Assembly: GCA_028281575.1 (NCBI GenBank)
Contig: JANQJP010000001.1
Coordinates: forward strand, 44,385 to 108,384
Source: Cellvibrionaceae bacterium
Lineage (GTDB): Bacteria > Pseudomonadota > Gammaproteobacteria > Pseudomonadales > Cellvibrionaceae
DNA: 64,000 nt
Direction of reading: 5' to 3'
Part shown: piece by piece, positions 19,298 through 27,917 of the stretch
How the letters are laid out: every line of letters starts with the position of its first letter
Position numbering within the stretch: the stretch's first letter is position 1
Position numbers and translations under genes: made by a program
Notes under the pieces: model-generated
Database searches by the model: none
Told to the model about the DNA's origin: nothing
Seen by the model: the letters and a program-made list of their open reading frames with translations, nothing else

Positions 19298-20212
19298 CTA
19301 TTCGCCAGCTTCAGCCAAAAATAACATCAACGCTTTTTGCGCGTGTAAACGATTTTCAGCTTCATCCCAAACAACCGATTTTTCCGCATCTTCAATAAGC
19401 GCTGTGCTCACTTCTTCGCCTCGGTGCGCTGGCAGGCAATGCATGAATATTGCGTCGCTGTGCGCGTGACTCATCAGTTCGTGGTCCACTTGATAGTTGG
19501 CAAAGTGCCTGATTCTTTCCGCCTGTTCTTCTTCCTGGCCCATACTCGCCCAGACATCGGTTGCGATCCAGTCAGCGTCGCGAGCAGCATCGACCGGACT
19601 TGCACACAAGTTCACTCTGTCTTTGTTTGCTTTAATCAAGCCCTCATCTGGTTCAAAACCCTGTGGACAAGAAATATTTAGCTGAAAGTCCCATTGCTTT
19701 GCAGCATTAATATATGAGTGACACATATTGTTGCCATCGCCAATCCACGCAACGGTTTTCCCCTGGGGTTGACCCCGGTGTTCAACATAGGTTTGTACGT
19801 CCGCCAATAACTGGCAGGGGTGGAAGCTATCGGTTAGCGCATTGATAACCGGCACTTGCGAGTATTCAGCGAAGCGTTCGATCGTACTGTGGTCGAAGGT
19901 ACGGATCATTATCATGTCGACCATACGCGATAATACGCGGGCGGAATCTTCGACAGGTTCGCCGCGGCCGAGTTGCGTATCCCTCGGCGAGAGAAAGATT
20001 GCGCTGCCGCCCAACTGCGTCATGCCAGCTTCAAACGAAACACGTGTGCGCGTCGATGATTTTTCGAAAATCATGCCGAGCACTTTGTTTTTAAATTGCG
20101 TATTCATTTGGCCTTCGCGCAGCTCGGCTTTTAAGGTGATCGCATGATCAATAACGCCTTTGAGTTCCGCAGACGAAAGATCGCATAGGGTAAGGAAGTG
20201 TTTGGCTGCCAT
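19298..20212 (-). CDS. argF: Ornithine carbamoyltransferase
   Basis: Converts ornithine and carbamoyl phosphate to citrulline in arginine synthesis. 304 residues with the carbamoyl-phosphate motif [10 protein letters not shown] near residue 52, HPCQ near 132 and [11 protein letters not shown] near 258, the Cys-Leu-Pro loop that binds ornithine. The ATG has GAGGA nine bases upstream. It follows argD after 22 bp on the same strand, so the two form an arginine operon. Downstream is the palindromic element at 19098-19261. Confidence 0.96.
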   Translation of the reverse strand: MAAKHFLTLCDLSSAELKGVIDHAITLKAELREGQMNTQFKNKVLGMIFEKSSTRTRVSFEAGMTQLGGSAIFLSPRDTQLGRGEPVEDSARVLSRMVDMIMIRTFDHSTIERFAEYSQVPVINALTDSFHPCQLLADVQTYVEHRGQPQGKTVAWIGDGNNMCHSYINAAKQWDFQLNISCPQGFEPDEGLIKANKDRVNLCASPVDAARDADWIATDVWASMGQEEEQAERIRHFANYQVDHELMSHAHSDAIFMHCLPAHRGEEVSTALIEDAEKSVVWDEAENRLHAQKALMLFLAEAGE

Positions 20213-20234
20213 GCTTGCTATTCCTCGTCTGGCA

Positions 20235-21404
20235 TTAATTCAAAAAATGTTTAATCAGCATGACAACCTTGTCGGCAATGGTGTCCGCTTGCTCATCCGT
20301 TAAAATAAACGGCGGTAAGAGGCGCACGACGTTGCCACTGGTAACGTTAATAAACAGCTGATGTTCTTTGGCTTGCTCAACGAGAGCCGTGCACTCTTTT
20401 TCCAGCTCGATACCGATCATCAATCCTGCGCCGCGAATATCCACTACGCCGCTGACACGTTTAAGTCCCTCTTTAAGACGCATCAAAATGCGCTCACCAT
20501 GCGCGCGGACGTGAGCGAGTAAGTCTGGCGTGTTTAATTCGCCCAGCACCGCCAGCGCGGTTGCACAGGCGAGCGGATTACCGCCAAATGTTGAACCGTG
20601 ATTACCTGGCTGCAGAACATGTGCAGCCGTGCCGCGAGCTAAACAGGCACCTATCGGTACGCCATTGCCCAAACCCTTTGCCGTCGTGACGACATCGGGA
20701 AGAATATCAGCGCTTTGATACGCGAAATAAGTACCGGTGCGCCCATTGCCCGTTTGAATTTCATCCAAAATGAACAACCAGCCATTGGCATCGCACAGTT
20801 GTCTTAACTTTTGTAAATAATTTTTTGCAGGGATACGTACGCCACCTTCTCCCTGCACAGGTTCCACCATGACTGCCACGGTATGTGAGGAAGCGGCGGC
20901 TTCGATTGCGGCAATGGAATTGTATTCAACATGCACAAAGCCCTCGACGGGTGGGGAGAAGCCTTCTTGCACTTTGCTGTTACCCGTCGCGGACAGTGTC
21001 GCCATGGTGCGACCGTGAAAGCTGTTTTTTGCCGTAATGATTTCGGGAGAGTTAATATTTTTAGCCTTGGCGTACTTGCGTGCGATTTTGATTGCGGCTT
21101 CATTCGCTTCTGCGCCGGAATTACCAAAAAAAACTTTGTCCATTCCAGAGAGTTCAATAAGCGCTGCCCCCAACTTTTGTTGTGGTTCAATAACATAAAG
21201 ATTTGAGCAGTGGACGAGCGTCTGTGCCTGATTGCAGAGCGCCTTGGTAACCACCGGATGGGAATAGCCGAGTCCGCATACAGCGATACCGGAGATCGCA
21301 TCGAGGTAACGACGGCCATGGTCATCCACAAGATAGGGGCCATCGCCTCCGACAATGGTGGTAGATCTGGCGCCGTAAGTATTCATCAATGGCGACTCTG
21401 ACAT
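20235..21404 (-). CDS. argD: Acetylornithine aminotransferase
   Basis: Class III PLP-dependent aminotransferase of arginine (and possibly lysine) synthesis. 389 residues with [18 protein letters not shown] near residue 93, the cofactor-Asp motif [14 protein letters not shown] near 215, the PLP Lys in [14 protein letters not shown] near 245 and [13 protein letters not shown] near 272. GGGA/GGGG lies just upstream of the ATG. It is the first gene of the argD-argF pair. A hairpin with T-tract upstream of it serves the marR gene further up. Confidence 0.95.
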   Translation of the reverse strand: MSESPLMNTYGARSTTIVGGDGPYLVDDHGRRYLDAISGIAVCGLGYSHPVVTKALCNQAQTLVHCSNLYVIEPQQKLGAALIELSGMDKVFFGNSGAEANEAAIKIARKYAKAKNINSPEIITAKNSFHGRTMATLSATGNSKVQEGFSPPVEGFVHVEYNSIAAIEAAASSHTVAVMVEPVQGEGGVRIPAKNYLQKLRQLCDANGWLFILDEIQTGNGRTGTYFAYQSADILPDVVTTAKGLGNGVPIGACLARGTAAHVLQPGNHGSTFGGNPLACATALAVLGELNTPDLLAHVRAHGERILMRLKEGLKRVSGVVDIRGAGLMIGIELEKECTALVEQAKEHQLFINVTSGNVVRLLPPFILTDEQADTIADKVVMLIKHFLN

Positions 21405-21418
21405 AATTCCCAGCCCCT

Positions 21419-21451
21419 AAAAAGCAAAACAGGCAGCGCTGAGGCTGCCTG
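21419..21451 (-). terminator. Intrinsic terminator after the MarR gene
   Basis: Read on the minus strand, CAGGCAGC and GCTGCCTG form an eight-pair stem followed by TTTTGCTTTTT. It lies between the marR-type gene and argD and should isolate argD from upstream transcription. Confidence 0.7.
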
Positions 21452-21565
21452 AGTAAAACGTCGATAATATCGCTAAAAACCCTGTGTTTTCAAGCTTTTT
21501 AGCGCTCTTCCAGGCATTTTTAGCTACATAAATAGCAGCGGATTTTGTTGTTGAATATTCGGTGG

Positions 21566-22021
21566 TTATCGGTGTTTGTCCATATAGAGGCGCACGCGCT
21601 CGAGGAGCGGAAGGGCTGAAGTAAAAACATCAATACCGACATTTTCGACAATATCAGAAAATACGGGAGCGATTAATTGAATGGCGAGGTTTCGTGCCTC
21701 TAAACCTTTGTCGGTCATGCAAACTATCTTGCCGCGACCATCGTCCGGATCAGCTTCGATCACGATATATTGTTTGGCTTCCAGCTTTTGTAGCGTATTC
21801 GTCATAGAGGGGCGCGTGACTTGAAATGCATCTGCGATATTTGCCGGTGTATTTTTTTGCACACGTGCCAGATGATTTAGCACACCAAAGTGTGATGCCT
21901 TCATGCCATCCGGCAGTGCGCGTTCTATGCGCGCGCGCGAGAGCTGCTCCAGGATGGATAGTTCACGGAAAAAGCCAAATATTGGGTCCGCTTGGGCCAA
22001 TTTATTGTCTTGATTTGTCAC
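21566..22021 (-). CDS. MarR-family transcriptional regulator
   Basis: 151 residues with a MarR winged helix: the helix-turn-helix covers NTPANIADAFQVTRPSMTNTLQKLEAK (about residues 57-83) and the wing ADPDDGRGKIVCMTDKG (about 90-106). Dimerisation helices are at both ends. It probably represses genes near it in the absence of a ligand. The GTG start has only a weak RBS. The promoter at 22510-22555 with two similar palindromes lies 500 bp upstream of it, before the small secreted protein gene, and is the obvious candidate target. Confidence 0.88.
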   Translation of the reverse strand: MTNQDNKLAQADPIFGFFRELSILEQLSRARIERALPDGMKASHFGVLNHLARVQKNTPANIADAFQVTRPSMTNTLQKLEAKQYIVIEADPDDGRGKIVCMTDKGLEARNLAIQLIAPVFSDIVENVGIDVFTSALPLLERVRLYMDKHR

Positions 22022-22081
22022 ACTGATACCAATGTTGTTTGTAGTGGCCTATGCGGTGGTGCTTAATCGTCGCGAAATATA

Positions 22082-22204
22082 TTAGGGCCCGTTATTCAAG
22101 CACGAAGCCATTGCTGAATTTAGCTTATTTTTAGGCTTATCAACACCCCGTTTAAGCAGAGTCAAACAGGTTGAGTTGCGGGTGTTCGTGTTAACAGGCC
22201 CTGG
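22082..22204. repeat. Degenerate palindromic element, type C-like
   Basis: Imperfect inverted arms start GGGCCCGTTA (22085-22094) and end TAACAGGCCC (22191-22200), with an inner AACACCC/GGGTGTT stem (22142-22148 and 22180-22186). The outer sequence matches the ends of the larger element at 47480-47940 (GGGCCTGTTAACAC). It lies between the marR gene and the secreted-protein gene and may also end transcription. Confidence 0.55.
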
Positions 22205-22219
22205 TTTCGCTAACGCTGT

Positions 22220-22492
22220 TTACTTTCCGAGCAGGCTGTTAACGGCTGCTTGCGTCGCTGCGGCGATTTTTGCGCGAAACGCGCGCTCGATTCTTTGGCC
22301 TATCAAATTTTGCAAACCGTAGATATTTTTTTCCAACTGGTGTGATGGGGAAATGCTTGCAGGCTTCGTCTCATTGCCACTGGCAGTGTTTGGCTTGGTT
22401 GCATTTTCATCAGCCCATGCGGCGGAAAGTACAGAGATATTCAGAGCGCAAATTAGGGCGAAGATGGCGGTTTTAGATGTCAGTGAGTACAT
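22220..22492 (-). CDS. Small secreted protein under a MarR-type promoter
   Basis: 90 residues: a signal peptide (hydrophobic segment AIFALICALNISVLSAAWA, cleavage likely after AWA), a low-complexity Asn/Lys/Thr/Ser linker, and an amphipathic C-terminal part (LIGQRIERAFRAKIAAATQA). The mature product would be about 63 residues in the periplasm. AAGGA is eight bases before the ATG. Its promoter carries two operator-like palindromes, one between the -35 and -10 elements. No family recognised. Confidence 0.65.
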   Translation of the reverse strand: MYSLTSKTAIFALICALNISVLSAAWADENATKPNTASGNETKPASISPSHQLEKNIYGLQNLIGQRIERAFRAKIAAATQAAVNSLLGK

Positions 22493-22509
22493 AATGTTTT
22501 ATCCTTATT

Positions 22510-22555
22510 TAGTTAGGTATCTAATTATAATAGTTAGGTATCTAACTATGTGCAA
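22510..22555 (-). promoter_or_regulatory. Promoter with two tandem MarR-like operators
   Basis: On the minus strand TTGCAC (22550-22555) and TATTAT (22527-22532) are separated by exactly 17 bases, a good sigma-70 promoter. The palindrome TAGTTAGGTATCTAACTA (22531-22548) fills the spacer, and a near copy, TAGTTAGGTATCTAATTA (22510-22527), follows directly. Centres are 21 bp apart, two helical turns. The layout suits cooperative repression of the small secreted protein by the MarR protein encoded at 21566-22021. Confidence 0.75.
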
Positions 22556-22686
22556 GTTTTTTGTCGATATAAATACTGGAGTTAAACTTGGTTTAAGTGG
22601 GGATCATCACGGATTACAAGTCGATAAAGCTTGAGTAAAATGCTAAGGTATTCCCAAATTTTCATCTGTTAATAGGACTGAATTTC

Positions 22687-23019
22687 ATGTCGACACTTGA
22701 AACCATCAAGAATCAAATTCAAGAAAACGCCATACTGCTTTATATGAAAGGTTCGCCGAACGCGCCGCAATGTGGTTTCTCAATGCGTGCTTCGCAGGCC
22801 TTGATGAGCTGTGGCAAACGCTTTGCTTATGTAGATGTGTTGTCCAATCCGGATATTCGCCAGGAGCTGCCAAAGTTTGCGAATTGGCCGACTTTTCCTC
22901 AGTTGTGGGTGAAGGGCGAGTTGGTAGGAGGCTGTGACATCATTACTGAGATGCACGAGAACGGGGAGCTAAAGACGCTTGTTGACGAAGCAGCACCTGC
23001 TGAGGATGAGTCCCTATAA
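22687..23019 (+). CDS. grxD: Monothiol glutaredoxin Grx4
   Basis: 110 residues with the monothiol active site PQCGFS (near residue 29, CGFS class), KGSPNAPQ before it and the glutathione-site segments WPTFPQLWVKGELVGGCDII. CGFS glutaredoxins carry a bridging [2Fe-2S] cluster with glutathione and deliver Fe-S clusters together with BolA proteins. The ATG has AGGA at good spacing. It stands alone, convergent with the sterol-desaturase-like gene. Confidence 0.95.
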   Translation: MSTLETIKNQIQENAILLYMKGSPNAPQCGFSMRASQALMSCGKRFAYVDVLSNPDIRQELPKFANWPTFPQLWVKGELVGGCDIITEMHENGELKTLVDEAAPAEDESL

Positions 23020-23138
23020 ACTGTATCTGTAAAAATTGTCGAACGTTTTTCTAATTGCTGACTTAAATCCCGCTACATTTAATTTTTAGATAGTAGGCTT
23101 TTAAGTATCAGGTTGTATGAATTGAATCTTATGCGAGC

Positions 23139-23245
23139 TTTGTGATTGGCAGAAGGTTGAGGTGGCGTGACCGACAGGGATGTCGGTGCAGAGCTTCATG
23201 GATGAATTTATGCGTCCACCGATGATGCCTACTTCCAATCACAAA
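23139..23245. repeat. Modular palindromic element, type D
   Basis: TTTGTGATTGG (23139-23149) pairs with CCAATCACAAA (23235-23245); the pairing extends inward to 18 positions with two mismatches. The interior, read on the minus strand, contains TTCATCCATGAA, GCTCTGCACC and a small GACATCCCTGTC hairpin, modules shared with the type A elements. It lies between the convergent grxD and sterol-desaturase-like genes. Confidence 0.7.
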
Positions 23246-23321
23246 ACGGTTAGGATGCACCATCGCAGATGCTTATACGATATGTATAAAAGTCATCTAC
23301 TACATAAATGGCTTTTTATTT

Positions 23322-24227
23322 TCAGGTAAGCCCAAATTTTAACTGCAGTTGTTTCCTCGCCGTCACCCACGACCCAAACCAGCGATCCCAGCACGCCAGA
23401 CAAGTACCAAAGTTTTTATTTGCGTGCTCTGCGGCCGTACTGTGGTGAATCTGATGTTGAGCCGGGCTAATAAACCATCGTTCAAAAATGCCGAAACTCA
23501 GCCAGATGTGCGAGTGACGCAAGTTTGCACCGAGTAAATTAAAGAGAAAACCGAGTGCATCCACCCCGAGAATTTGGAGACCGCCCAATTTAGTGCCAAA
23601 CAGGTAGACGAAGCTTCCGCTTACTACACCAAACACCACCATGCTACGCATAAAATATAAAAACATCTCCACGGGGTGAACCCGGTGGACGGTGAGCGGT
23701 GTAAGTACCGTTGCACTGTGATGAACCTTATGGAAATGCCATAAAAAAGGCATTTTATGCAGACCTAAGTGCAGAAAAAAACGGCTAAAGTCTTCGACAA
23801 TAAAAAACACACATGTATAGAGCACCATAATAGTCCAAAACGGAAGGTCGAGTTCTGGTGCGTTGTCGAAATTTCCCTGCAAAAAGCGCGCGACAAAAAT
23901 GGTTGCCCAAAGGTGGGAGCCAAATAGCGGGATAAGTAAACTGATACGTAAAATGCTATTGAAAGAGAGATAAAAAACATCTGTTGCCGAAGACTTATTA
24001 AACCAGTACTTAGGTGAAAATATGGATTTAATGACGTCAGTAATATCGAAGCGGCGGTAGTTTAAATAGTACGCAACAAATGCGAGCAAAAATGATGAGA
24101 GAAGAAAAAGCCAATAAATTCGGCGCGATGGTTCTGTGACAAAAAATAGTGGTGCGCTAAGCCCTTCGGGAATAAGGGCTATCGCCTGAACAAAAAAATC
24201 ACTTAAGTTTTGTGAACTCGTCGCCAT
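23322..24227 (-). CDS. Sterol desaturase/fatty acid hydroxylase family protein
   Basis: 301-residue membrane protein with three or four transmembrane segments and the His clusters of di-iron membrane hydroxylases: HLGLHK, WHFHKVHHSA (about residues 163-172), and HQIHHS near 257. Such enzymes hydroxylate or desaturate lipids with O2. It is the last gene of a run (DUF4856, imelysin, TonB receptor) that looks iron-regulated, and follows the receptor by 12 bp. The actual substrate is unknown. RBS is weak. Confidence 0.85.
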   Translation of the reverse strand: MATSSQNLSDFFVQAIALIPEGLSAPLFFVTEPSRRIYWLFLLSSFLLAFVAYYLNYRRFDITDVIKSIFSPKYWFNKSSATDVFYLSFNSILRISLLIPLFGSHLWATIFVARFLQGNFDNAPELDLPFWTIMVLYTCVFFIVEDFSRFFLHLGLHKMPFLWHFHKVHHSATVLTPLTVHRVHPVEMFLYFMRSMVVFGVVSGSFVYLFGTKLGGLQILGVDALGFLFNLLGANLRHSHIWLSFGIFERWFISPAQHQIHHSTAAEHANKNFGTCLACWDRWFGSWVTARKQLQLKFGLT

Positions 24228-24239
24228 ATTAAATACAGT

Positions 24240-26438
24240 TTAGAACGAATAGGTCGCACCCAATTTAAAGGTCTGAGGTTGATTTGGGCGCGCACCAAAA
24301 GGGCGGCGGGAAACAATTTCCTGCTCGTCTGTAATGTTCTCGCCAATGAATTTAATCTTCCATGCATCATTCACCTGATATGTAAGTGCGAAATCCAATG
24401 TGGTTAACGCTTCGGTAAAGAGCCCTTGTTCAAATTCTCCCGCACCGGCGACTTCTCGCATTTTATCAACATATTGTAATGCTACATTGGCTGAAAACTT
24501 CTTATACTCGAGGCCGAGTTGGGCACGTCCCTGGTTCTTGGGTAAGTACGGTAATTCAAAACCTTCTTCGACAATATCACCCCATTGCGCAAAGTTTGAT
24601 TCAAAGCTGGTTGCAAATGACGCATCTGTATAGGTGTAAACAACACTCGCGAGGACGTTTAAACCGTTAGAAAAAATCCATTGATGTGCTGCATTGAGTT
24701 CGAGCCCAAAGACTTCCACTTCGCCGCCATTAAATTCTTCTCCAGCGCAAGGGTCTGACGCACGGCAACGGCCGAGCAGGTTGGTATAGTCGCTAAAAAA
24801 GACAATCGCCTCCAACGCGGTTTCATCTTTGTTGTACCGGGCGCCAAGTTCATAGTTGGTGCTCTCTTCGGGGTCGACACGTGTATCCGCGGATGCGGCT
24901 TTGGCAGAAAAGCCTTTGTTGACGCCGGCTAAAATGCCTAAGTGCTCATTAATTTCAAAAAATACGCCAGCTCCCGGAGTAAACACTTCCTGCGAATCGG
25001 ATTGCTCGCGCTCAATCCCCGGAGCACTTTCACCGAACTCGGACTCGATAGATTCAACGCGCAGGCCCAAGTTTATTTTCCACGGGCCGCGACTAAACTG
25101 GTCGTTTAAGAAAATAGCAATTGCGTCAGTTTCACCGCGGTTTAAAGCCTTGTTCGGGCGGTTCTCATCGCCATCAAAAATAAGCACGCCGTCTTGCATA
25201 AAGTAGCCGCGTTGGCTGTGATCGCGTTCTACCACATCATTGTGTAGACGCAGGCCCAACTCGAGTTCGTGCAGCCACTCTCCGATAAGTTGTTCGTAAT
25301 CCAATTCAAATTGAATGCCACTGACTTCAAAGGAGCGGTCGTTATTCGTAACGTCGATGCGTTGGCTGCTCAGTGGGTTGCTATTGCGCTCACCGCGCAA
25401 CAACTCGATTTCTTGGACAAAAAAATCTGGTCTGGCGAGCACATCGTTAACTAATTCTCCTGCAATAATGCCATCGAATTTATTCCACGCGCGATCGAAG
25501 CGGTTGTGATATGCACGGGTTGTCAGCTTCCACCGGTCATTAAAGTCGGCCGTGTGAATAATGTGAATTTGTTGATGGTCCGATGTAAAGTTATCGAGTT
25601 GGCTGGCTGGGTATCGGCGCGTTGGGTCCTCCGCAAAATCAGCGTCAGTCAGTCCCAAATAGGTTTCGTCGGCATCTTCATCCGCGTAGCCGAGCTTAAG
25701 TACGAGCTCTTGATAAATATCGCCACCGAAACGCCACAAAAGTTTTGCATTAACGTCGTTGCGAATAAAACCGGTATCGCCGCCGCCATCGAGCTCTTTA
25801 AATCCGTCCGATCCGTAGCTTAACGCGTCGACCCAGTAACCAAAATTTTCGAAGTTATTGCCATAAAATGCACGCAGTTTTTGGTAGCCATAACTGCCTG
25901 CGGCTGCGCTTAGCTTGCCCTCTGAATTTTCCGGGATATTCCGCGTAGCGAAGTTTATTGCACCGCCAACAGTATGCGGGCCGTATTTAATGGCGGAAGG
26001 CCCTTTAAATACTTCGACGGCCTCCATGCGTGTGACGTTGGGAATGTAGTAGGCCGCTGGCGCGGAGTAGGGCGCAGGTCCAATTAGCATTGAATCTTCC
26101 ATAATGGTAATTTTCGAACTGCGATCGCTGCTTGTGCCGCGCAAATTGATATTGGGGCGCAAGCCAAAACCGTCTTCCTGGCGAATATAAACACCGGGAA
26201 CGCGTGTCAGCAGGGCGTTCAAATCTGTGGTTTCAAATCTTGCAATAGCTTCACTATCAACAAAGGTTGCCGAGCCAGTCAAGGTGCGCAGACTTTCCGC
26301 ATTGCCGATAACGAAGACCTCTTCGTGGACGCCGCGATTTTCAGCGCTCGCTATGTCCGACGCAAACGTGTTGTAATTTCCGACACTAATAAATGCGCAT
26401 ACAAGTATTTTTTGAAAAATAGTTTTTTTGTTTAACAT
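24240..26438 (-). CDS. TonB-dependent outer-membrane receptor (FecA-like)
   Basis: 732 residues: signal peptide to about residue 26, a TonB-box-like EEVFVIG near 40, the plug domain (TDLNALLTRVPGVYIRQEDG, then NINLRGTSSDRSSKITIMED), GPSAIKYGPHTVGGAINF at the plug end, and a 22-strand type barrel ending in aromatic F. The plug wording is closest to FecA-type iron(III) dicitrate receptors, but the ligand cannot be read from sequence. No FecA-type N-terminal signalling domain is present. The neighbouring imelysin and DUF4856 lipoproteins and the upstream Fur box point to iron uptake. Confidence 0.9.
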   Translation of the reverse strand: MLNKKTIFQKILVCAFISVGNYNTFASDIASAENRGVHEEVFVIGNAESLRTLTGSATFVDSEAIARFETTDLNALLTRVPGVYIRQEDGFGLRPNINLRGTSSDRSSKITIMEDSMLIGPAPYSAPAAYYIPNVTRMEAVEVFKGPSAIKYGPHTVGGAINFATRNIPENSEGKLSAAAGSYGYQKLRAFYGNNFENFGYWVDALSYGSDGFKELDGGGDTGFIRNDVNAKLLWRFGGDIYQELVLKLGYADEDADETYLGLTDADFAEDPTRRYPASQLDNFTSDHQQIHIIHTADFNDRWKLTTRAYHNRFDRAWNKFDGIIAGELVNDVLARPDFFVQEIELLRGERNSNPLSSQRIDVTNNDRSFEVSGIQFELDYEQLIGEWLHELELGLRLHNDVVERDHSQRGYFMQDGVLIFDGDENRPNKALNRGETDAIAIFLNDQFSRGPWKINLGLRVESIESEFGESAPGIEREQSDSQEVFTPGAGVFFEINEHLGILAGVNKGFSAKAASADTRVDPEESTNYELGARYNKDETALEAIVFFSDYTNLLGRCRASDPCAGEEFNGGEVEVFGLELNAAHQWIFSNGLNVLASVVYTYTDASFATSFESNFAQWGDIVEEGFELPYLPKNQGRAQLGLEYKKFSANVALQYVDKMREVAGAGEFEQGLFTEALTTLDFALTYQVNDAWKIKFIGENITDEQEIVSRRPFGARPNQPQTFKLGATYSF

Positions 26439-26536
26439 AAGATTTTTGGTTTAGTGTAAACAGACCCTGATGCAGAAAAAAATAATGCGCACCGAAGGCG
26501 CGCATTGCTGGAAGATTAAACGGTCTAGACAGGGAC

Positions 26537-27817
26537 TTAGTCAGTATCACCCTGAACGCGGTCGGGAAGGTCAACACCGACAACGGTAACAAAATCTGTG
26601 CGCAAACGATCGTTTTGTCGTTTCAGCAAGCCATAAAGCGCACATGCGGTTACGGTTTGATCAATATCGGGATTGTTGGCGCTGCTTTCGCACGCGTCGC
26701 GATTGCCTGAAGTAAGCATTGTTTGTGCTTGATCGGCAATATTTTCGTCGACGCCAATCATAGCATCAACCAGTGTGAAAATGGCTTGTGCATCCGCATC
26801 GAAATCTGTATTGATCGAAGCCATGCCTGCATTGCTGATAATATCGTCAAAGCTCAAACCGCTGCCGCCATGATAAATACTTGAAAATGCTTCGACATTG
26901 GCCCGGATATTTTGCAAGGCGTGATTGCTGAAGGGTGACTCGACGTCAGCGGGGCACGCTGTTTCTGTGCAGCCGTCGTTAAAGCCTAGCGGTACGCCGA
27001 GTTTAAAGTCTTTGGTATATTGTTCGACATAAAAAATTGCGTCTGAAACGGACTCTAAAATAAGTTCGTGCGTACTCGTGCTGCCAATAAAGGTTTCGCG
27101 ATAATTACCGCCGGAGCTGATCCACGCGTTATGCAATGTTGCCGCGGCGGAACTGATATCGTTGGCTGCTTCTTGTGCATATCCACAGCGTGCTTGCTTG
27201 CGTTCAAGTTCTGAGCGCGCATTCCATGGGTCTGTTTGCGGATTTGAGGTGGTGCAGGTATGTTCGAGTGTCTCTTCAAATAACAAATATTCCAGAGCGT
27301 CGAGACCACGGGTTGTGAACACGCGGGTGGAAATATCAAAACCGGATTCTTCTGCAAGTACAACAGCTCTGTCGGTACGGCAACTATCAAAAACGCTGGT
27401 CTCGGCGTCGGCATAGATCTGGTTTCGCAGTAAATTGGCTTCGTCTGCGGCGGGGCCCAAATTATGGACTTCCGCTCTTTGCCACTGCACCATCAGCGCT
27501 CGCCATTCGGTTTGGGCAGCCTCAAGGGCGCTTGCCTCTTCGACCAATCCAATGGCACTACAATAGGCGGCGAGTTCACCTGATGCTCCGGCGAAAGCTT
27601 CGCTGCTATCTTTAAATGCTTCGTAATTTGGAATAATCACGTTGTCCGCCAAATTGGTGAACATTGCACCAAAATCAAAATTGCTCGATGTCGGCGAAGG
27701 TGATGGGGACGGTGAAGGCGATGGCGCGGGTGTTGGACTGGAACCACCGCTACCGCCACCGCAGGCGGTAAGAACAATAGAAAGCAGAATACTGCATACA
27801 ACCCCAAGCCGATTCAT
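26537..27817 (-). CDS. Imelysin-family (M75) lipoprotein
   Basis: 426 residues. Lipoprotein signal with lipobox LTAC at residues 16-19, a Gly/Ser then Pro/Ser linker, and an all-helical imelysin domain (LADNVIIPNYEAF, then EWRALMVQWQRAEV). The proposed metal-binding GxHxxE motif appears as GLDALE (in RGLDALEYLLFEE), with Asp in place of His. Imelysin proteins are periplasmic iron-uptake components linked to TonB receptors. GGAGAG precedes the ATG. It lies between the DUF4856 gene and the receptor gene. Confidence 0.85.
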   Translation of the reverse strand: MNRLGVVCSILLSIVLTACGGGSGGSSPTPAPSPSPSPSPSPTSSNFDFGAMFTNLADNVIIPNYEAFKDSSEAFAGASGELAAYCSAIGLVEEASALEAAQTEWRALMVQWQRAEVHNLGPAADEANLLRNQIYADAETSVFDSCRTDRAVVLAEESGFDISTRVFTTRGLDALEYLLFEETLEHTCTTSNPQTDPWNARSELERKQARCGYAQEAANDISSAAATLHNAWISSGGNYRETFIGSTSTHELILESVSDAIFYVEQYTKDFKLGVPLGFNDGCTETACPADVESPFSNHALQNIRANVEAFSSIYHGGSGLSFDDIISNAGMASINTDFDADAQAIFTLVDAMIGVDENIADQAQTMLTSGNRDACESSANNPDIDQTVTACALYGLLKRQNDRLRTDFVTVVGVDLPDRVQGDTD

Positions 27818-27854
27818 GTGTTTCTCTCCAAAAATGCTAAGTGTTTTTTAACGA

Positions 27855-27890
27855 GCAAATCCGAAGCATGTTGCCATACTTCGGATTCGC
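27855..27890. promoter_or_regulatory. Intercistronic hairpin between the DUF4856 and imelysin genes
   Basis: GCAAATCCGAAG (27855-27866) and CTTCGGATTCGC (27879-27890) pair over 12 positions with one mismatch. It has no T-tract on the minus strand, so it is more likely an mRNA-stability or processing hairpin than a terminator. Confidence 0.6.
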
Positions 27891-27917
27891 GGTGTTATTT
27901 AATAAGTGGAAAAACGC

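Noticed and set aside
19031..19398. ORFs running through the type A palindromic element
   Set aside because: They exist on both strands because of the inverted arms and encode no recognisable protein.
27855..27890. Hairpin as a terminator after the DUF4856 gene
   Set aside because: No T-tract on the transcribed strand; the downstream gene is part of the same cluster.
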